Assembly: GCA_001510575.1 (NCBI GenBank)
Contig: LNGK01000010.1
Location: 1,589,111-1,653,110, forward strand
From: Knoxdaviesia capensis
Lineage: Eukaryota > Ascomycota > Sordariomycetes > Microascales > Gondwanamycetaceae
Length of the DNA: 64,000 nucleotides
Reading direction: 5' to 3'
Shown here: positions 21,194-31,240 of the stretch, in pieces
Layout of the letters: the number at the start of each line of letters is the position of its first letter
How positions within the stretch are numbered: the first letter of the stretch is position 1
The notes under the pieces: model-generated
Seen by the model: only the letters and a program-made list of their open reading frames with translations
What the model was told of the DNA's origin: nothing
Databases searched by the model: none
Translations under genes and position numbers: made by a program

Positions 21194-23509
21194 TCACCCA
21201 GAAATACTGCCCTCCTGAATCTGCTCATACATCTCCAAAGCCCGTCCTTCCAACGCCACAATGTCCGACATCAAACACACCTGCTCCCACGCATACTCTC
21301 CAGTTTGCACGTAAGTATCCGACTCAGCACACTGTGAGACATGTGCCGCCAGCGCCCCCAACGAGACCTCGGCCTCGTAAACCAGTCCGTGCAACTCGTG
21401 GCCCGCCGGCACCTGCGCAAGCCGTTTGACCTCCCTCCGGGGAATCGGCGTACCCCGCTCTCCAACACCCGGTATCGAGACATGCGCTGGCGGGCGGCTG
21501 GCGGAGCGGCCGGTCGTGCCCTCAATCCACTCTGACACGAATCCTGTGTCACTGGCGTCTTCATCGCGGGTTTCCGGTGGCATGGAAGATGAGAGGTCCA
21601 TTCCGGGAACACGGGGAAATGTCAGCTTAGGATCGAAGGATCTTGACGTCAGTTGAACCGTGTCCGAGTCAGAGTCCGACTCCAGGACCGACATGTCTAT
21701 CGTTGTCATGAGGTTGGTATCTCCATCTGGGACCCCCGGACGGGTACGGGTGGCAGCCCGGTTTCCTCCCGTGCCACCCCAGCCCCAGCCTGGAGCAGAA
21801 ATCCGTAGCTTGGTTTGCTGGCCGGGACGAGACGCACGTTGTTCATTGCGCAGCCCACCGTTCCGGGATGGCGATGGCAAACGTGTGCGTTGGGTGGGTG
21901 GGTGTCTAGCCAAGGCTGCAGATGGAGGAGGCGTTCTCATAAATTGGTCCAGCAATTTACTCGGTGTAGGTGAAGGCTGTGATGGGGTGACCAGTCTCTG
22001 GCCTCCATGTCGACCAGTGAAGGGGGGCTTGACCCCAGAGACGCTGCTGGGTCGCTCCCCTGACTCCTGGGAACTAAAAATGTCTCTCCCGGGCTGAGCC
22101 TGGTGCTGGCCCTGGGCGATGGTCCACGGGTTAGGTCGAACACTCAGATCAAACGTCCGAGGCAAGCCGGTGGTACGGATCTGGCTAGAAGTGTGGAAGG
22201 GACTGCTTCTCGGAAGAAGCTCAAAGTCGGCGGAAACTGAAAGGCCTGGATGCCGCAAGTCAGGAACGTCTCCGTCCTCACTGTCCAGTGTAGGGTCAGA
22301 AGAACTCGGCAATAGGCTTAAATCTCGAGGCGCCACGGTTTCTAAACTGGCAACCTCGATGCTCAGGGGTTCAGAGGAATCTGGATGGGATTGGCCAATG
22401 CTGGAGGCTCCGTCCTGAGAATCGTCGTGCCCCTGTTCGGCTCCAGCACCGTATAGCTGTTCAAGAAGCTTATTCGCCAGATTCAGGACGCGCCCTTCAT
22501 TTCCAAACAGGACATCCGTCTTGGAGATCTCAATGTTCAAATCGTAGCTTCCCGGAGGACAACAGATGTTCATGTGCATGAACGGTTTCTGGCAGTCGAT
22601 TGAACAGCCCTTCAGGGCAAGTTTGAACAGAGCCACGATCTTCTTCATCGTGCCTAGTGCCGGGTTCAATGGTCTTGAGTCCACGGCCACGAACTGGCCC
22701 TTGTTGGCAATGACAGCTGGGTCGGCACAGCGGGTGGGCATGAGCACCGAAATGGCAAACCGCTCCTTCGGGTCATCAGTCCCAGCTTCCTCATCGTCTT
22801 CAGAAACGTTCACTAGCACACACTGTGCCACAAGCGGCTTCCCGAAGATCTGAAGCGCAGCCTCGCAGACATCCGAGCCGGGGGTGGGTGAGTAAGTCAA
22901 CATGTTCGGCGGAGTCTTGAGCACTCTCAGAGCCACGCGCAGTCCGGGTCGCGCCATCACATGGGAATACAGCGTCTCACGGATCTTCACCAGTGTCTTC
23001 TTGCACTCGGTCGTCGCCTGCTTCTTGCGCACCGGCAGAGCCGCGAACAGTCCACTCACAGCCACCGTTGTGCCCACTGGCGCTGACACAACACGGCTCT
23101 GTGCCACCCCACCGACTCCGCGCTGCAGCTCCAGCCGGTGCGCAAGTAGCTCGCCAGCCACACGTGTTGTAACAACAAGACTCCCATGCGTGTTCACACT
23201 CGCCAGCGCCTCACCCCTGAATCCCAAAGTCTGACCCCCCTTCCGCTCGAGATCCTCGAACCGCTCCAGCTTGCTCGTATGGGACCGCCGGCCCAGGGCG
23301 TCGAAGTCAGCGGAAGAGATTCCGTGGCCATTGTCGCTCACACGGATCTCCGAGATCGTGTCCGCTGATATATACACATCAACGGAAGTCGCTCCAGCGT
23401 CGATCGAGTTTTCAACAAGTTCCTTAACCACTATCGACGGGTCAGGCAAGACCAGGCTTGAGTTTAGCCGGCGAGTTGTATCCTGTGGAAGTGCAGTAAT
23501 AGGTGCCAT
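21194..23509 (-). CDS. mlh2: MutL-homologue mismatch-repair ATPase, Mlh2/PMS type
   Basis: This is an uninterrupted frame of 771 residues from the ATG at 23509. The frame extends 68 codons further upstream, but the family N-terminus starts right after the chosen Met (MAPITALPQDTTRRLNS). GHKL ATPase motifs are in order: KELVENSIDAGA (29-40, Mg/ATP Asn34), DNGHG (59-63), SHTSK (76-80) and GFRGEAL (96-102). The S5-like transducer domain follows, with ANKGQFVAVDSRPL and EISKTDVLFGNE. The middle is a long Ser/Pro linker and the C-terminus is short. I see no DQHAxxExxxxE metal-endonuclease motif, which sets it apart from Pms1/Mlh3 and fits Mlh2 (human PMS1). Mlh2 proteins act with Mlh1 as accessory factors in mismatch repair and gene-conversion tract control. 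MutL membership is near certain; the subfamily is inferred. Confidence 0.88.
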   Translation of the reverse strand: MAPITALPQDTTRRLNSSLVLPDPSIVVKELVENSIDAGATSVDVYISADTISEIRVSDNGHGISSADFDALGRRSHTSKLERFEDLERKGGQTLGFRGEALASVNTHGSLVVTTRVAGELLAHRLELQRGVGGVAQSRVVSAPVGTTVAVSGLFAALPVRKKQATTECKKTLVKIRETLYSHVMARPGLRVALRVLKTPPNMLTYSPTPGSDVCEAALQIFGKPLVAQCVLVNVSEDDEEAGTDDPKERFAISVLMPTRCADPAVIANKGQFVAVDSRPLNPALGTMKKIVALFKLALKGCSIDCQKPFMHMNICCPPGSYDLNIEISKTDVLFGNEGRVLNLANKLLEQLYGAGAEQGHDDSQDGASSIGQSHPDSSEPLSIEVASLETVAPRDLSLLPSSSDPTLDSEDGDVPDLRHPGLSVSADFELLPRSSPFHTSSQIRTTGLPRTFDLSVRPNPWTIAQGQHQAQPGRDIFSSQESGERPSSVSGVKPPFTGRHGGQRLVTPSQPSPTPSKLLDQFMRTPPPSAALARHPPTQRTRLPSPSRNGGLRNEQRASRPGQQTKLRISAPGWGWGGTGGNRAATRTRPGVPDGDTNLMTTIDMSVLESDSDSDTVQLTSRSFDPKLTFPRVPGMDLSSSMPPETRDEDASDTGFVSEWIEGTTGRSASRPPAHVSIPGVGERGTPIPRREVKRLAQVPAGHELHGLVYEAEVSLGALAAHVSQCAESDTYVQTGEYAWEQVCLMSDIVALEGRALEMYEQIQEGSISG

Positions 23510-24438
23510 AATGAACGGTCTTGACGCCGTATCTTCAAAGGAAAATTCTCCAACGATGTGAAGAGATTCAGAGCGAATCCAAGATGCAAGAGGAGAATAT
23601 TCTGAGCAGGTTGGTGGCCTTAGGTCAGCCAGCCCTACTCGTGTAATAGCAAACGGCAAGGAAGGAGCAAACGGAGTTTCTTCCTCTATCCAACTTCCTC
23701 GTGGTTTCAAATCAACGGTGGCACTTTCCAGATATAATCAGGGACCGTATGTGCGGTCACATGGCCTCGAGCCCGTGGTTCAATCCCACGGGACATGCCA
23801 TGAACAGTTAACAGATATAGAGGTCCATAGTTGTCGAAAGTACGGGTTTGGCTGCTACGATTATATGAGATGAAAGCGAATCCCACTCTCGGGTCTGCCG
23901 AGGGAGGTAGCTACAGGTAGTTGGGTTAGTAAGGAATGGAGGTCAACCAAGCCCTAGACGGCTCATCGTGCTCAGACCAACAAACACACATCCAGTAGGT
24001 CGTAAGGACATAAGATTTCCCGAAGAGTACTTTTTTCAATTAAAACAATCTAGCTGTCGTTCTAACATCTTGAATTTTGTCTCATTTCCAATCACAGCAG
24101 CAGTAATCAGTTCAAAAGGGAGGAGCATAGAAGAAAGAAGAGAAGCATACCCGCTGATAATGGTCTGACATAGAGACGGAAGCCACAATCGGCCTTCTTG
24201 AGAGGATTTTAGAGAGGAGATATCTTCGGCACAGGTTAGCCTCAGCTGATCAAAGGGGTAAAAAAAAAAGAAAAACGAGCAATCGCAGCATAAAGCTGGT
24301 TGCATCAAGGATCTCATCTTTGTTTTTTTGAACTTCACTTCTCAGCACTGCTGCAACTGCGTTTGCAGAGCCGCAAAGACTCTATGGTCGCTGGCTTGCG
24401 TCAAGACCCAGTCCATTTTACGTGTAGATTCAAAGCAT
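23510..24438. other. Intergenic region
   Basis: No gene supported. It lies between the start of the Mlh2-type gene and the end of the PWI/RS gene, both on the minus strand. At 23779-23799 there is a tRNA T-arm-like hairpin with loop TTCAATC, but no matching acceptor stem, D-arm or anticodon arm was found around it. Confidence 0.5.
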
Positions 24439-25934
24439 CTAATCATCAGAAATATCAGCGGATTTGCCACGAGATCGAGAGCGGGAGCGAGAAGAAACAG
24501 AGGATGCATCACGTCTGGAACCTCCGCCAGAACGGCTCCGCCGCTGTGACGATCCCCGGCGCCCGTTGCGGCCCTGGTCGCGGCTGCGGCTGCGGCTTGA
24601 ACTCGAAGACACAGACCGTGCTGCCCGGCTGCGCGGTTTGTCCGAGCCACCGCCGCCACCGCGGCGAGACCGTCGGCTGTAGCTGGAGCTCCTTGATCGT
24701 GATCGCGAAGAGAATGAGTCTGAGGCACTGGGTGAACGAGCCCGCTGGCGACTGCGGTTACGGCGGCCGTTGCGCTGCTGGTTTCGTCTCCCACCTCTCC
24801 GGGGAGGGGACCGACTCCGTGAGGGAGAGACCCGCCGACGTTTGGTGACAGGTGAATCCCCGCTGGCTGAGGATCCAGATAAAGAAACTGATCTCGATAA
24901 ACGTCGTCCACGGGGTTCCGGACGGCGCGGGCGTTCACGGTCCGAGGAGAGGGAACGGTCCCGCTTCCGGCCGGGTTTGGCGTTGTCCCGGCTGGGGCTG
25001 CGATCTCTGCCGGCTCTACGGCGGCCGTTGTCACTAGGCGAGCGCGAGGGTGATCTCGAGCTTGAAATTGATCTCGAAGGAGAACGCCGACGCGGTCCTC
25101 GGTTAGAGTCCCGATCAAATCTCCCGCGCCGACCCCGATCAGCCGGCCGGCGCGGTGACCGTGATCTGCTGTTTCTACGGCCAAATCCGGCTCCGCGCCG
25201 ATCGCCACGACCTCTCCAGGAATCGCCTCCACGACCACGAAATCTGTCTCGTCTCTCACGCGCTCTAATGTCGGCTATTTCGCGATCGCGTCGTTGGAGT
25301 TCTTCGCGTCGTCGTCGAGCATCTTCAGCGGCTTTGTCTGCTTCAATCTGTTTGAATATTGGTTGTCAGAGTTTGTGCAGGGCCAGAATAGTAGGGTGTT
25401 AGGTAAGAAGAAGCTGACCAACCTTTTCTTGAAGCAGTTCCTGTTTCTTCGCCTCCAGGAGTTCTTTCGGGACGCCCTGGGGACTATCCTGGGCGCTCAA
25501 GCACAGGTTCCAAAGTTCCTTGCAAAACACCGGTGTATCTTTGTCGAGAAATCCGGTCAGTTGTATCTGTAGTGACTTGATATCGGGCTATAGCGCAGGT
25601 CGAGTTTGTTGTCAGTTCCGTGGCTTTCTTGAACATGATTGTGGAGGAATGGGATATCTGGGAAAGCAACATACATAACGAGTTCCTTCAAGCAGGCCAA
25701 AACACAGTTCAACGACGACATCATCTTCGTTACCGAGAATTCCAGATATTTTACTCGCAATCCATCTAGAAAGCCAGAGTCAGTAGGTTAGTTCTGTCGG
25801 TTATCATGCAAACAACCCGGACCAGCTCACTTTTGTATAACCTGAACGTTGACTTTTTGCATGTCAACCTTCTTATTAAATTCCGGTGGGAATTTTGTTG
25901 CTCTGAGCAACTTCGCATCAACACCAGTAGCCAT
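24439..25934 (-). CDS. PWI-domain, RS-rich splicing factor (SRm160/SRRM1-like)
   Basis: Four exons (25934-25831, 25765-25675, 25587-25423, 25347-24439) keep frame and give 422 residues. Residues 1-120 form a PWI domain: FPPEFNKKVDMQKVNVQVIQ, KWIASKISGILGNEDDVV, then LTGFLDKDTPVFCKELWNL. The signature Pro is Lys here (KWI). A basic helix rich in Arg and Glu near 125-160 precedes about 260 residues of RS/RG-rich disordered sequence (SRSRSRSRG and similar), ending SADISDD. SRRM1 family proteins bind RNA through PWI and bridge SR proteins and snRNPs as coactivators of splicing and 3' end formation in the nucleus. The gene is divergent from the Nas2 gene with 655 bases between start codons. The opposite strand carries long open frames across the RS region, which are codon-bias shadows. 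Confidence 0.9.
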
Positions 25935-26589
25935 GATTGATTCAGAGATCTGTATGTGGTGAGTAAGAACGTTGGTTGAATCGTGGTGGATTTGATGGGA
26001 GTCTGAGCGTGAAGAAAGGATGGAAATAGATAATAACAGGATCAAGAATGACGATTGAAGATGTTTGGAGAAATGATCGAGTTTTGAAGGAAAACAGGCT
26101 TGCGCACGTGATGGATGAGAAAACCAGTCTGTCAGCTGATGACAGCTGCTGGCATACCAAGGTGCCTCCAGCAGATAGTATGAGGGGGACAGCAGGAAGA
26201 ATAGATTCAGTAATACTCCATTATCAGTTTAATTCTGGTTGGTTTTACTTCCTAAAGCTAGAGATATAAAAGTTCACTTTGATAATCTATCACTATATAA
26301 GTTAAAGCCCCCGAAGTTGTGAGGTGATTACTCGTGCTGCTATAAATAGTGATTACAGGTGCCGGTTATACCTCGTAACTTGGTGGGGGAAGCTTCCAGC
26401 ATGCGCAACCCCGCGACAGCCTATTTCTATAGCACCTGTCCAACAACACAGGCAAACATTCACACTCCGTTCGCCCCAAGAAATCAGTAATCTTGCCAAA
26501 TACATAAAAGTTCAACATCGAGTCCCTAACATCTCCAAGATTTCAATCCATTCACTACTCACTTCGCTCCAAACTGCAAATCCTCTACG
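25935..26589. promoter_or_regulatory. Divergent promoter region of the PWI/RS factor and Nas2 genes
   Basis: This 655-base AT-richer interval separates two divergent start codons and holds no gene. A GATATAAAAG-like TATA candidate (26266-26275) and CTATATAAG (26292-26300) lie about 290-325 bases before the Nas2 ATG. A CACGTG E-box-type site is at 26105-26110. Confidence 0.5.
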
Positions 26590-27533
26590 ATGGAAAATCT
26601 ACACGCCCCGACGGTCCCTTCAGGGCCCACCAGCTCTCGTCCATCAGCGGCTTCTGGACGCCAGACCTTGGCCGAGCTCCAACGACGAAAAGACGAAATG
26701 GAGGGAGAGTTGAAAGCGCTGAGTGGTGTCCTCGATTCGGTTCGTCTCCCGTCGGCTGGTGATAACAGGTCGGGTATACAATATACTGACTCTTCTTTTC
26801 TTAATATCAGCACAAAGTTGATATGAAAACGCCACTCCTAACGCCAGATGGATTTCCTCGAGCCGATATTGATGTTGCCCAGAGTAAGTTTGGCGCCCGC
26901 GTTTATAATCCACATCGTCCGCAGGATTTCTCTAACACGCATATATAGTCCGAACAACTCGCGCAAGGATAATCTACCTGCGGAACGACTACAAGGACCT
27001 CATGAAACTCATCGAGGAGCACATCACGGAGTACTTTGCAAACCTGCCTGAACCTGGGACTGCAAACGGAGAGGCATCGCCAACAGAGAAGCTGCCTGAC
27101 GCACCCGTCGAACAGCGGTTGGACGCGGTCTTCGCGAAGGTCAACTCAGTAGCCGCGGGAGGGCCTGCTGAAACGGCCGGGCTCAAGGCAGGAGACGAGA
27201 TTCGGAATTTTGGCTATGTTAACGCGCGCAACCATGACGGCCTGAAGAAGGTTGCCGAGTGCGTGCAAGGCAACCAAGAGGTATGTGATGTGGTGTGGCG
27301 AATTTTTATCTGTTCAATGCGCTGTCATGGCTTTGCTGTCACGGCCAGCAGATATCAGGAAAAACGTCATGAGGCTAATTGAAAATTCTTTACATCTTTG
27401 GTAGAAAGAAATACTTGTCAAGGCATCACGTCCTTCAGAGACAGGAAGAAGGCAGGAATTGAACCTGACGTTAGTGCCCAAGGCGGGCTGGGGTGGCCGT
27501 GGCTTATTGGGATGTCATATCCTGCCTGTTTGA
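26590..27533 (+). CDS. nas2: 26S proteasome assembly chaperone Nas2 (PSMD9/p27), PDZ domain
   Basis: Four exons, 26590-26739, 26811-26883, 26949-27280 and 27405-27533, give 227 residues in a continuous frame. The N-terminal helical region (LAELQRRKDEMEGELKALSG, then HKVDMKTPLLTPDGFPRADI, ARIIYLRNDYKDLMKLIEEH) is the typical Nas2 N-domain. A C-terminal PDZ domain spans about 130-215, with VNSVAAGGPAETAGLKAGDE as the ligand-binding core, and the protein ends GRGLLGCHILPV. Nas2 binds the tail of the ATPase Rpt5 and paces assembly of the proteasome regulatory particle. The stretch AGGAATTGAACCTG in exon 4 looks like a tRNA T-arm on the minus strand but is coding sequence. Length matches the family. 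Confidence 0.93.
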
Positions 27534-28593
27534 AGATTCACCTGTCTGACTCACAACTGGCCGCCATCACGTCTGGACTCAGGCGAATACATGTATCTTT
27601 ACTCAAAATGCGTGGAGGCTTCAAGGGGTGTTGCAGTGGCAGCAGGTTGAACCATAGATACCAAATTTGCGTCTCAGTCCTTCCAAGATGGCATATTCAG
27701 ACCGTCCAAACCCGAGAGATACTACTAGAAGCACTCCATCTGTAAAGTCTGTCTCCATCAATTTTTTTCTTGTCAGTTAAGGGTCTGTCCATTTTATTTA
27801 CTCACGGCAGCCACCCTCAAAAAGGTTCTGCTAATGATAATGGAATGGTATGATTTGGCTTATATAGCTGTGCCCTCGTAACAGAAAGATGTAAATAGTA
27901 AACATCATCCACTCTTATTAACGGATACCTAAATAATAAGAGGTAGCACCACTGATCGCTTAGAGTATTAGACCCTAGAGAGGTATGCTTTCAAAAATAT
28001 CGGTCAAGAAAGGAAGGGGACACTAAGGAAAGCCAAAATGATAAGAGCTCCTTCTCATACGCACGTATACTGAGTGGTGTTAGCTGCATTATATGGAGCT
28101 CTGAGCTTGGTTTCACGCCTTGTAATTCAGGCATCAAGATCACGTGGATGATGCTACTATGAGTGACGCCTAATGCGTTGTTGGTATTGTTTTGGCTAGT
28201 AAAAAGTTTCTTAGGCTACAGGTGCTGGTCTCAGCTGGGCTAAGGACCAAAAGTCTGCTTCTTTATATTTCTCCCCTGCTAAAAAACAAAGCTTCATCTT
28301 CTTTTTCCTCCCTCCCCCTCCAAAGTTATCTTCTTCTCTTCCCTTAGATAACTTTCCCGTTTTCCAAGTATGTCATGATTTCAAATCTCCCTTCTTTCCT
28401 TTCTTCACCCTAGATTAGATCAACAGGACGAGCATCTCTTCTTTTTTCCTCCTTTTTTCCCTTCTTCACCCTCTATCATCCTCCTTCTAACCATCGAACT
28501 TCATTCTCTTTCACTTAGGTTTCCCCTCCCCCCCACTTGTTTACATTTTTTTCTCAAGTTTCGTGAATTGTCCCCGCCATCTTGACATCAATC
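27534..28593. other. Intergenic region, promoter of the Ran gene
   Basis: No gene supported. Sequence from 27.75 to 28.25 kb is AT-rich and without features I can name. From 28.27 to 28.56 kb the plus strand is strongly CT-rich, the usual leader of a highly expressed fungal housekeeping gene. Confidence 0.55.
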
Positions 28594-29979
28594 ATGGCTC
28601 AGGAGACTCCCACCTTCAAGCTGGTTCTTGTCGGCGACGGTGGTACTGGAAAGGTAAAGATCATTATCCGACGTCATTTTGGGATGGCTATCTTGCTAGA
28701 GATGGTTGGGGTAGCTGTTGGCAGGCTTATCGATCCGGTCGTTTCCCCCTACGCGCCAAAATCATCTCTATGTTACAGGGTGCTATATCAATATCGAGAG
28801 CATTACTGAGGAAGTCAAATCTGGTTTCTCTCCGTTTCGCATCTCAACGGTGGTATCGTACTGACGTCGACTTCTCTCTTTTTTTTTTCCTTTGTGCAGA
28901 CCACCTTCGTCAAGCGCCATCTTACTGGCGAGTTCGAGAAGAAGTACCTCGCTACCTTGGGAGTCGAGGTCCACCCTCTGGGTTTCACCACGGTAAGTCT
29001 TCAACCTCTTCCTTCTCTTGTACTCATCGATTCGAGTGACGTCAATCTTCATTGATTTCGCTTTCTGCCATCTGGTTTTCCGTTATACCAACGGTCTCAG
29101 TACCCAAGGTTGGGTGATTGGCCAAATGGTCAAGGCTCGCGTGAGGCTGAGGCGAATTTTGAGTCTAACCTTGTTTCTTTACATGTTATCAATTCAGAAC
29201 TACGGCCCTATCCAGTTCGATGTGTGGGATACTGCTGGTCAGGAGAAGTTCGGCGGTCTTCGCGATGGCTACTACATCAACGGCCAGTGCGGCATCATCA
29301 TGTTCGACGTGACGTCCCGTATCACCTACAAGAACGTTCCCAACTGGCACCGTAAGTCACTACATTTCCCCGCCTTCGGGGGGTCTTATGCGCGCTTCAT
29401 CTGATCGCGATTTTTCGGCCTGCTTTTATTCCCTTTCTTTTTTCATCGAAGGCGCGACATGGTTCGAGGCTGTTCCGTCATATCCGACGGTGGCGTTTGT
29501 TGTCGGTTTACCGAAGAAATGGCTGTCTAACCATATTTGTGTCTCGTAACGTATAGGTGACCTTGTCCGCGTTTGCGAGAACGTCCCGATCGTCCTTTGC
29601 GGCAACAAGGTCGATGTTAAGGAGCGCAAGGTGAAGGCCAAGACCATCACCTTCCACCGCAAGAAGAACCTCCAGTACTACGACATTTCGGCCAAGTCCA
29701 ACTACAACTTCGAGAAGCCCTTCCTTTGGCTTGCCCGGAAGCTTGTTGGCAACCCTGCTCTGGTAAGTTCCTTCGAGTCGCGGACTACCTCATATCTGAT
29801 TACGATATCATCCTGATTCTAACATATGATTGTGTACTGTTTAGGATTTCGTCGCTGCCCCTGCCCTGGCTCCCCCTACCGCCACCGTTGACGAGGCTGA
29901 TCTCCAGAAGCACCTGGACGAGATGAGCCAGGCCGCCCTGCAGCCTCTTCCCGATGAGGGATCTGATAACGACTTCTAA
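28594..29979 (+). CDS. gsp1: Ran GTPase (Gsp1/Spi1 type)
   Basis: Five exons, 28594-28653, 28900-28992, 29198-29351, 29557-29762 and 29845-29979, encode 215 residues, the usual Ran length. The P-loop GDGGTGKTTF (14-23) is split by intron 1 right after the Lys. Switch II DTAGQEKFGGLRDGYY starts at residue 62 with the catalytic Gln at 66; NKVD is at 119-122 and the SAK loop (ISAKSNYNFEKPFLWLARKL) follows. There is no C-terminal CAAX prenylation site; the end is acidic (DEGSDNDF), as in Ran. It powers nuclear import and export and spindle and envelope assembly by cycling between RCC1-loaded GTP and RanGAP-hydrolysed GDP states. The first two introns are long for fungi (246 and 205 bases). Identity is unmistakable. 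Confidence 0.98.
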
Positions 29980-31082
29980 ACGCACTTCTACCAGCAAAAG
30001 AATGCCGACGACAAGACCTTAGAACTTAAAAAAAGAAAGAAAGAAACAAGAGGTGGTTTTGTTAGTTTGTTTTTTCGACGCATCCATAAGAAGAAGGAAC
30101 GCAAGATAGATTCAGCTTTCTTTTCTTTTTGTTCTGTTTTCTTGTGGAACGTGTTGCTCATGATGGTCAGGTAGAGCGAGTGGGAACGTTTTTCCCAGTG
30201 TCTTTTTCCTTTTTTCTACCCATTTTCAACTCCCCATCATGCCGACGGGCACACTGCCGAAGCTGTGGGGTATGAAAATACACTTCATAATGACGAAAGA
30301 TTGACTAGCAATCTTTATGAATACAGGAGGAATATTACAGAGTCGAGACTTCGGGCATTGTTTTTTTTTTCTCTGGAGGTGTTATATTGAATATGTCTTG
30401 AAGCTCGAGATGATGTGATGGCGGTTAGTACCTGGACAAGGGCGTTTGTTCGTTCCCGCCAACCGCGAGCTTATCCCGACAGCTATGTTAGTGCTTGGCA
30501 GAAATTGCAGTTCCCTTCCCAAAAGCCACGATCTGGTCCAGATGTCGCAAGAGCTTCAAAAATACCGTTCTTCAGAATTCGGTGTGTTCTGAAACGTGAC
30601 CTAGGTCGGTCCTTAAACATGGAGGTATCTTGTCCGTGCAGCATCCCGGAGTCCATGTATCGCAAGCCTTGCAGATTCACTCGAGATGTGTGAGTGGGCG
30701 TGCCCCTCATCTCAATCCTGCAGGCGGTGAGAGGGCCAAACGACAAAAAGAAAAAAATTCTTGCACAGGTTGCCACATTCCTGGGTTTTCCGGGGTGGCT
30801 GGTGGGGGGGGGGCAGGGTCCCTCTTCCGTTTTCTATTAATCTACACATCATCTGCCCATGCACTTCTCCTCCTGGTAAATTGGGCACATATACATGTAT
30901 TATTATTATGTCCGCCTCTCGTGCGGTGGTGGAGTGGTTTATCCGCAGTTCCCCGATACGGAGATGTGCTTCCATATCGGCATGAGTTTGTGCTGGGAGT
31001 GCCCAGAATGGGTGATCGGAGGATGGATTTGTATTTTACCGGACGGCTCTGTATATTCGCGTAGATAATCTGGAGTTTGTGA

Positions 31083-31090
31083 TATAAAAG
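31083..31090 (+). promoter_or_regulatory. TATA box of the carboxypeptidase gene
   Basis: A consensus TATAAAAG lies about 150 bases before the ATG at 31241, a normal fungal spacing. Confidence 0.55.
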
Positions 31091-31186
31091 GTCGTTCATT
31101 CCATGTCGATGGCCTAAAGAATATCCTGACTTTTATCGTTTCCATTCGGAGAATAATGAGTGCCCCGGCACGGGATCCATCACACC

Positions 31187-31222
31187 AAACCCTAACCCTA
31201 GACATCGACCCGAACCCTAAAC
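31187..31222 (+). repeat. Telomere-like repeats (telobox) just before the carboxypeptidase ATG
   Basis: AAACCCTAACCCTA at 31187-31200 and GAACCCTAAAC at 31212-31222 are copies of the complement of the fungal telomere unit TTAGGG, placed 20-55 bases before the start codon. Such motifs are bound by Tbf1/Teb1-type Myb factors in other fungi; binding here is inference. Confidence 0.6.
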
Positions 31223-31240
31223 GATGGCCAACGACTAGAG

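Larger units (their letters stand above)
29980..31240. other. Intergenic region
   Basis: No gene supported. The first 400 bases look like the Ran 3' UTR. The right end holds the carboxypeptidase promoter with a TATAAAAG box at 31083-31090 and telomere-like repeats at 31187-31222. Confidence 0.6.

Noticed and set aside
23770..23805. tRNA gene on the plus strand
   Set aside because: The hairpin CGTGG-TTCAATC-CCACG is a perfect T-arm, but the bases after it (GGACATG) find no complementary 5' acceptor strand upstream, and no D-arm or anticodon arm can be folded.
24342..25259. 305-codon minus-strand open frame ending at 24342, in another frame of the RS region
   Set aside because: It is a shadow of the RS-rich exon, whose correct frame gives RS repeats and joins the PWI exons.
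27440..27490. tRNA T-arm-like sequence on the minus strand
   Set aside because: GGTTCAATTCC here is the reverse of coding sequence in the last exon of the Nas2 gene, and no cloverleaf forms.
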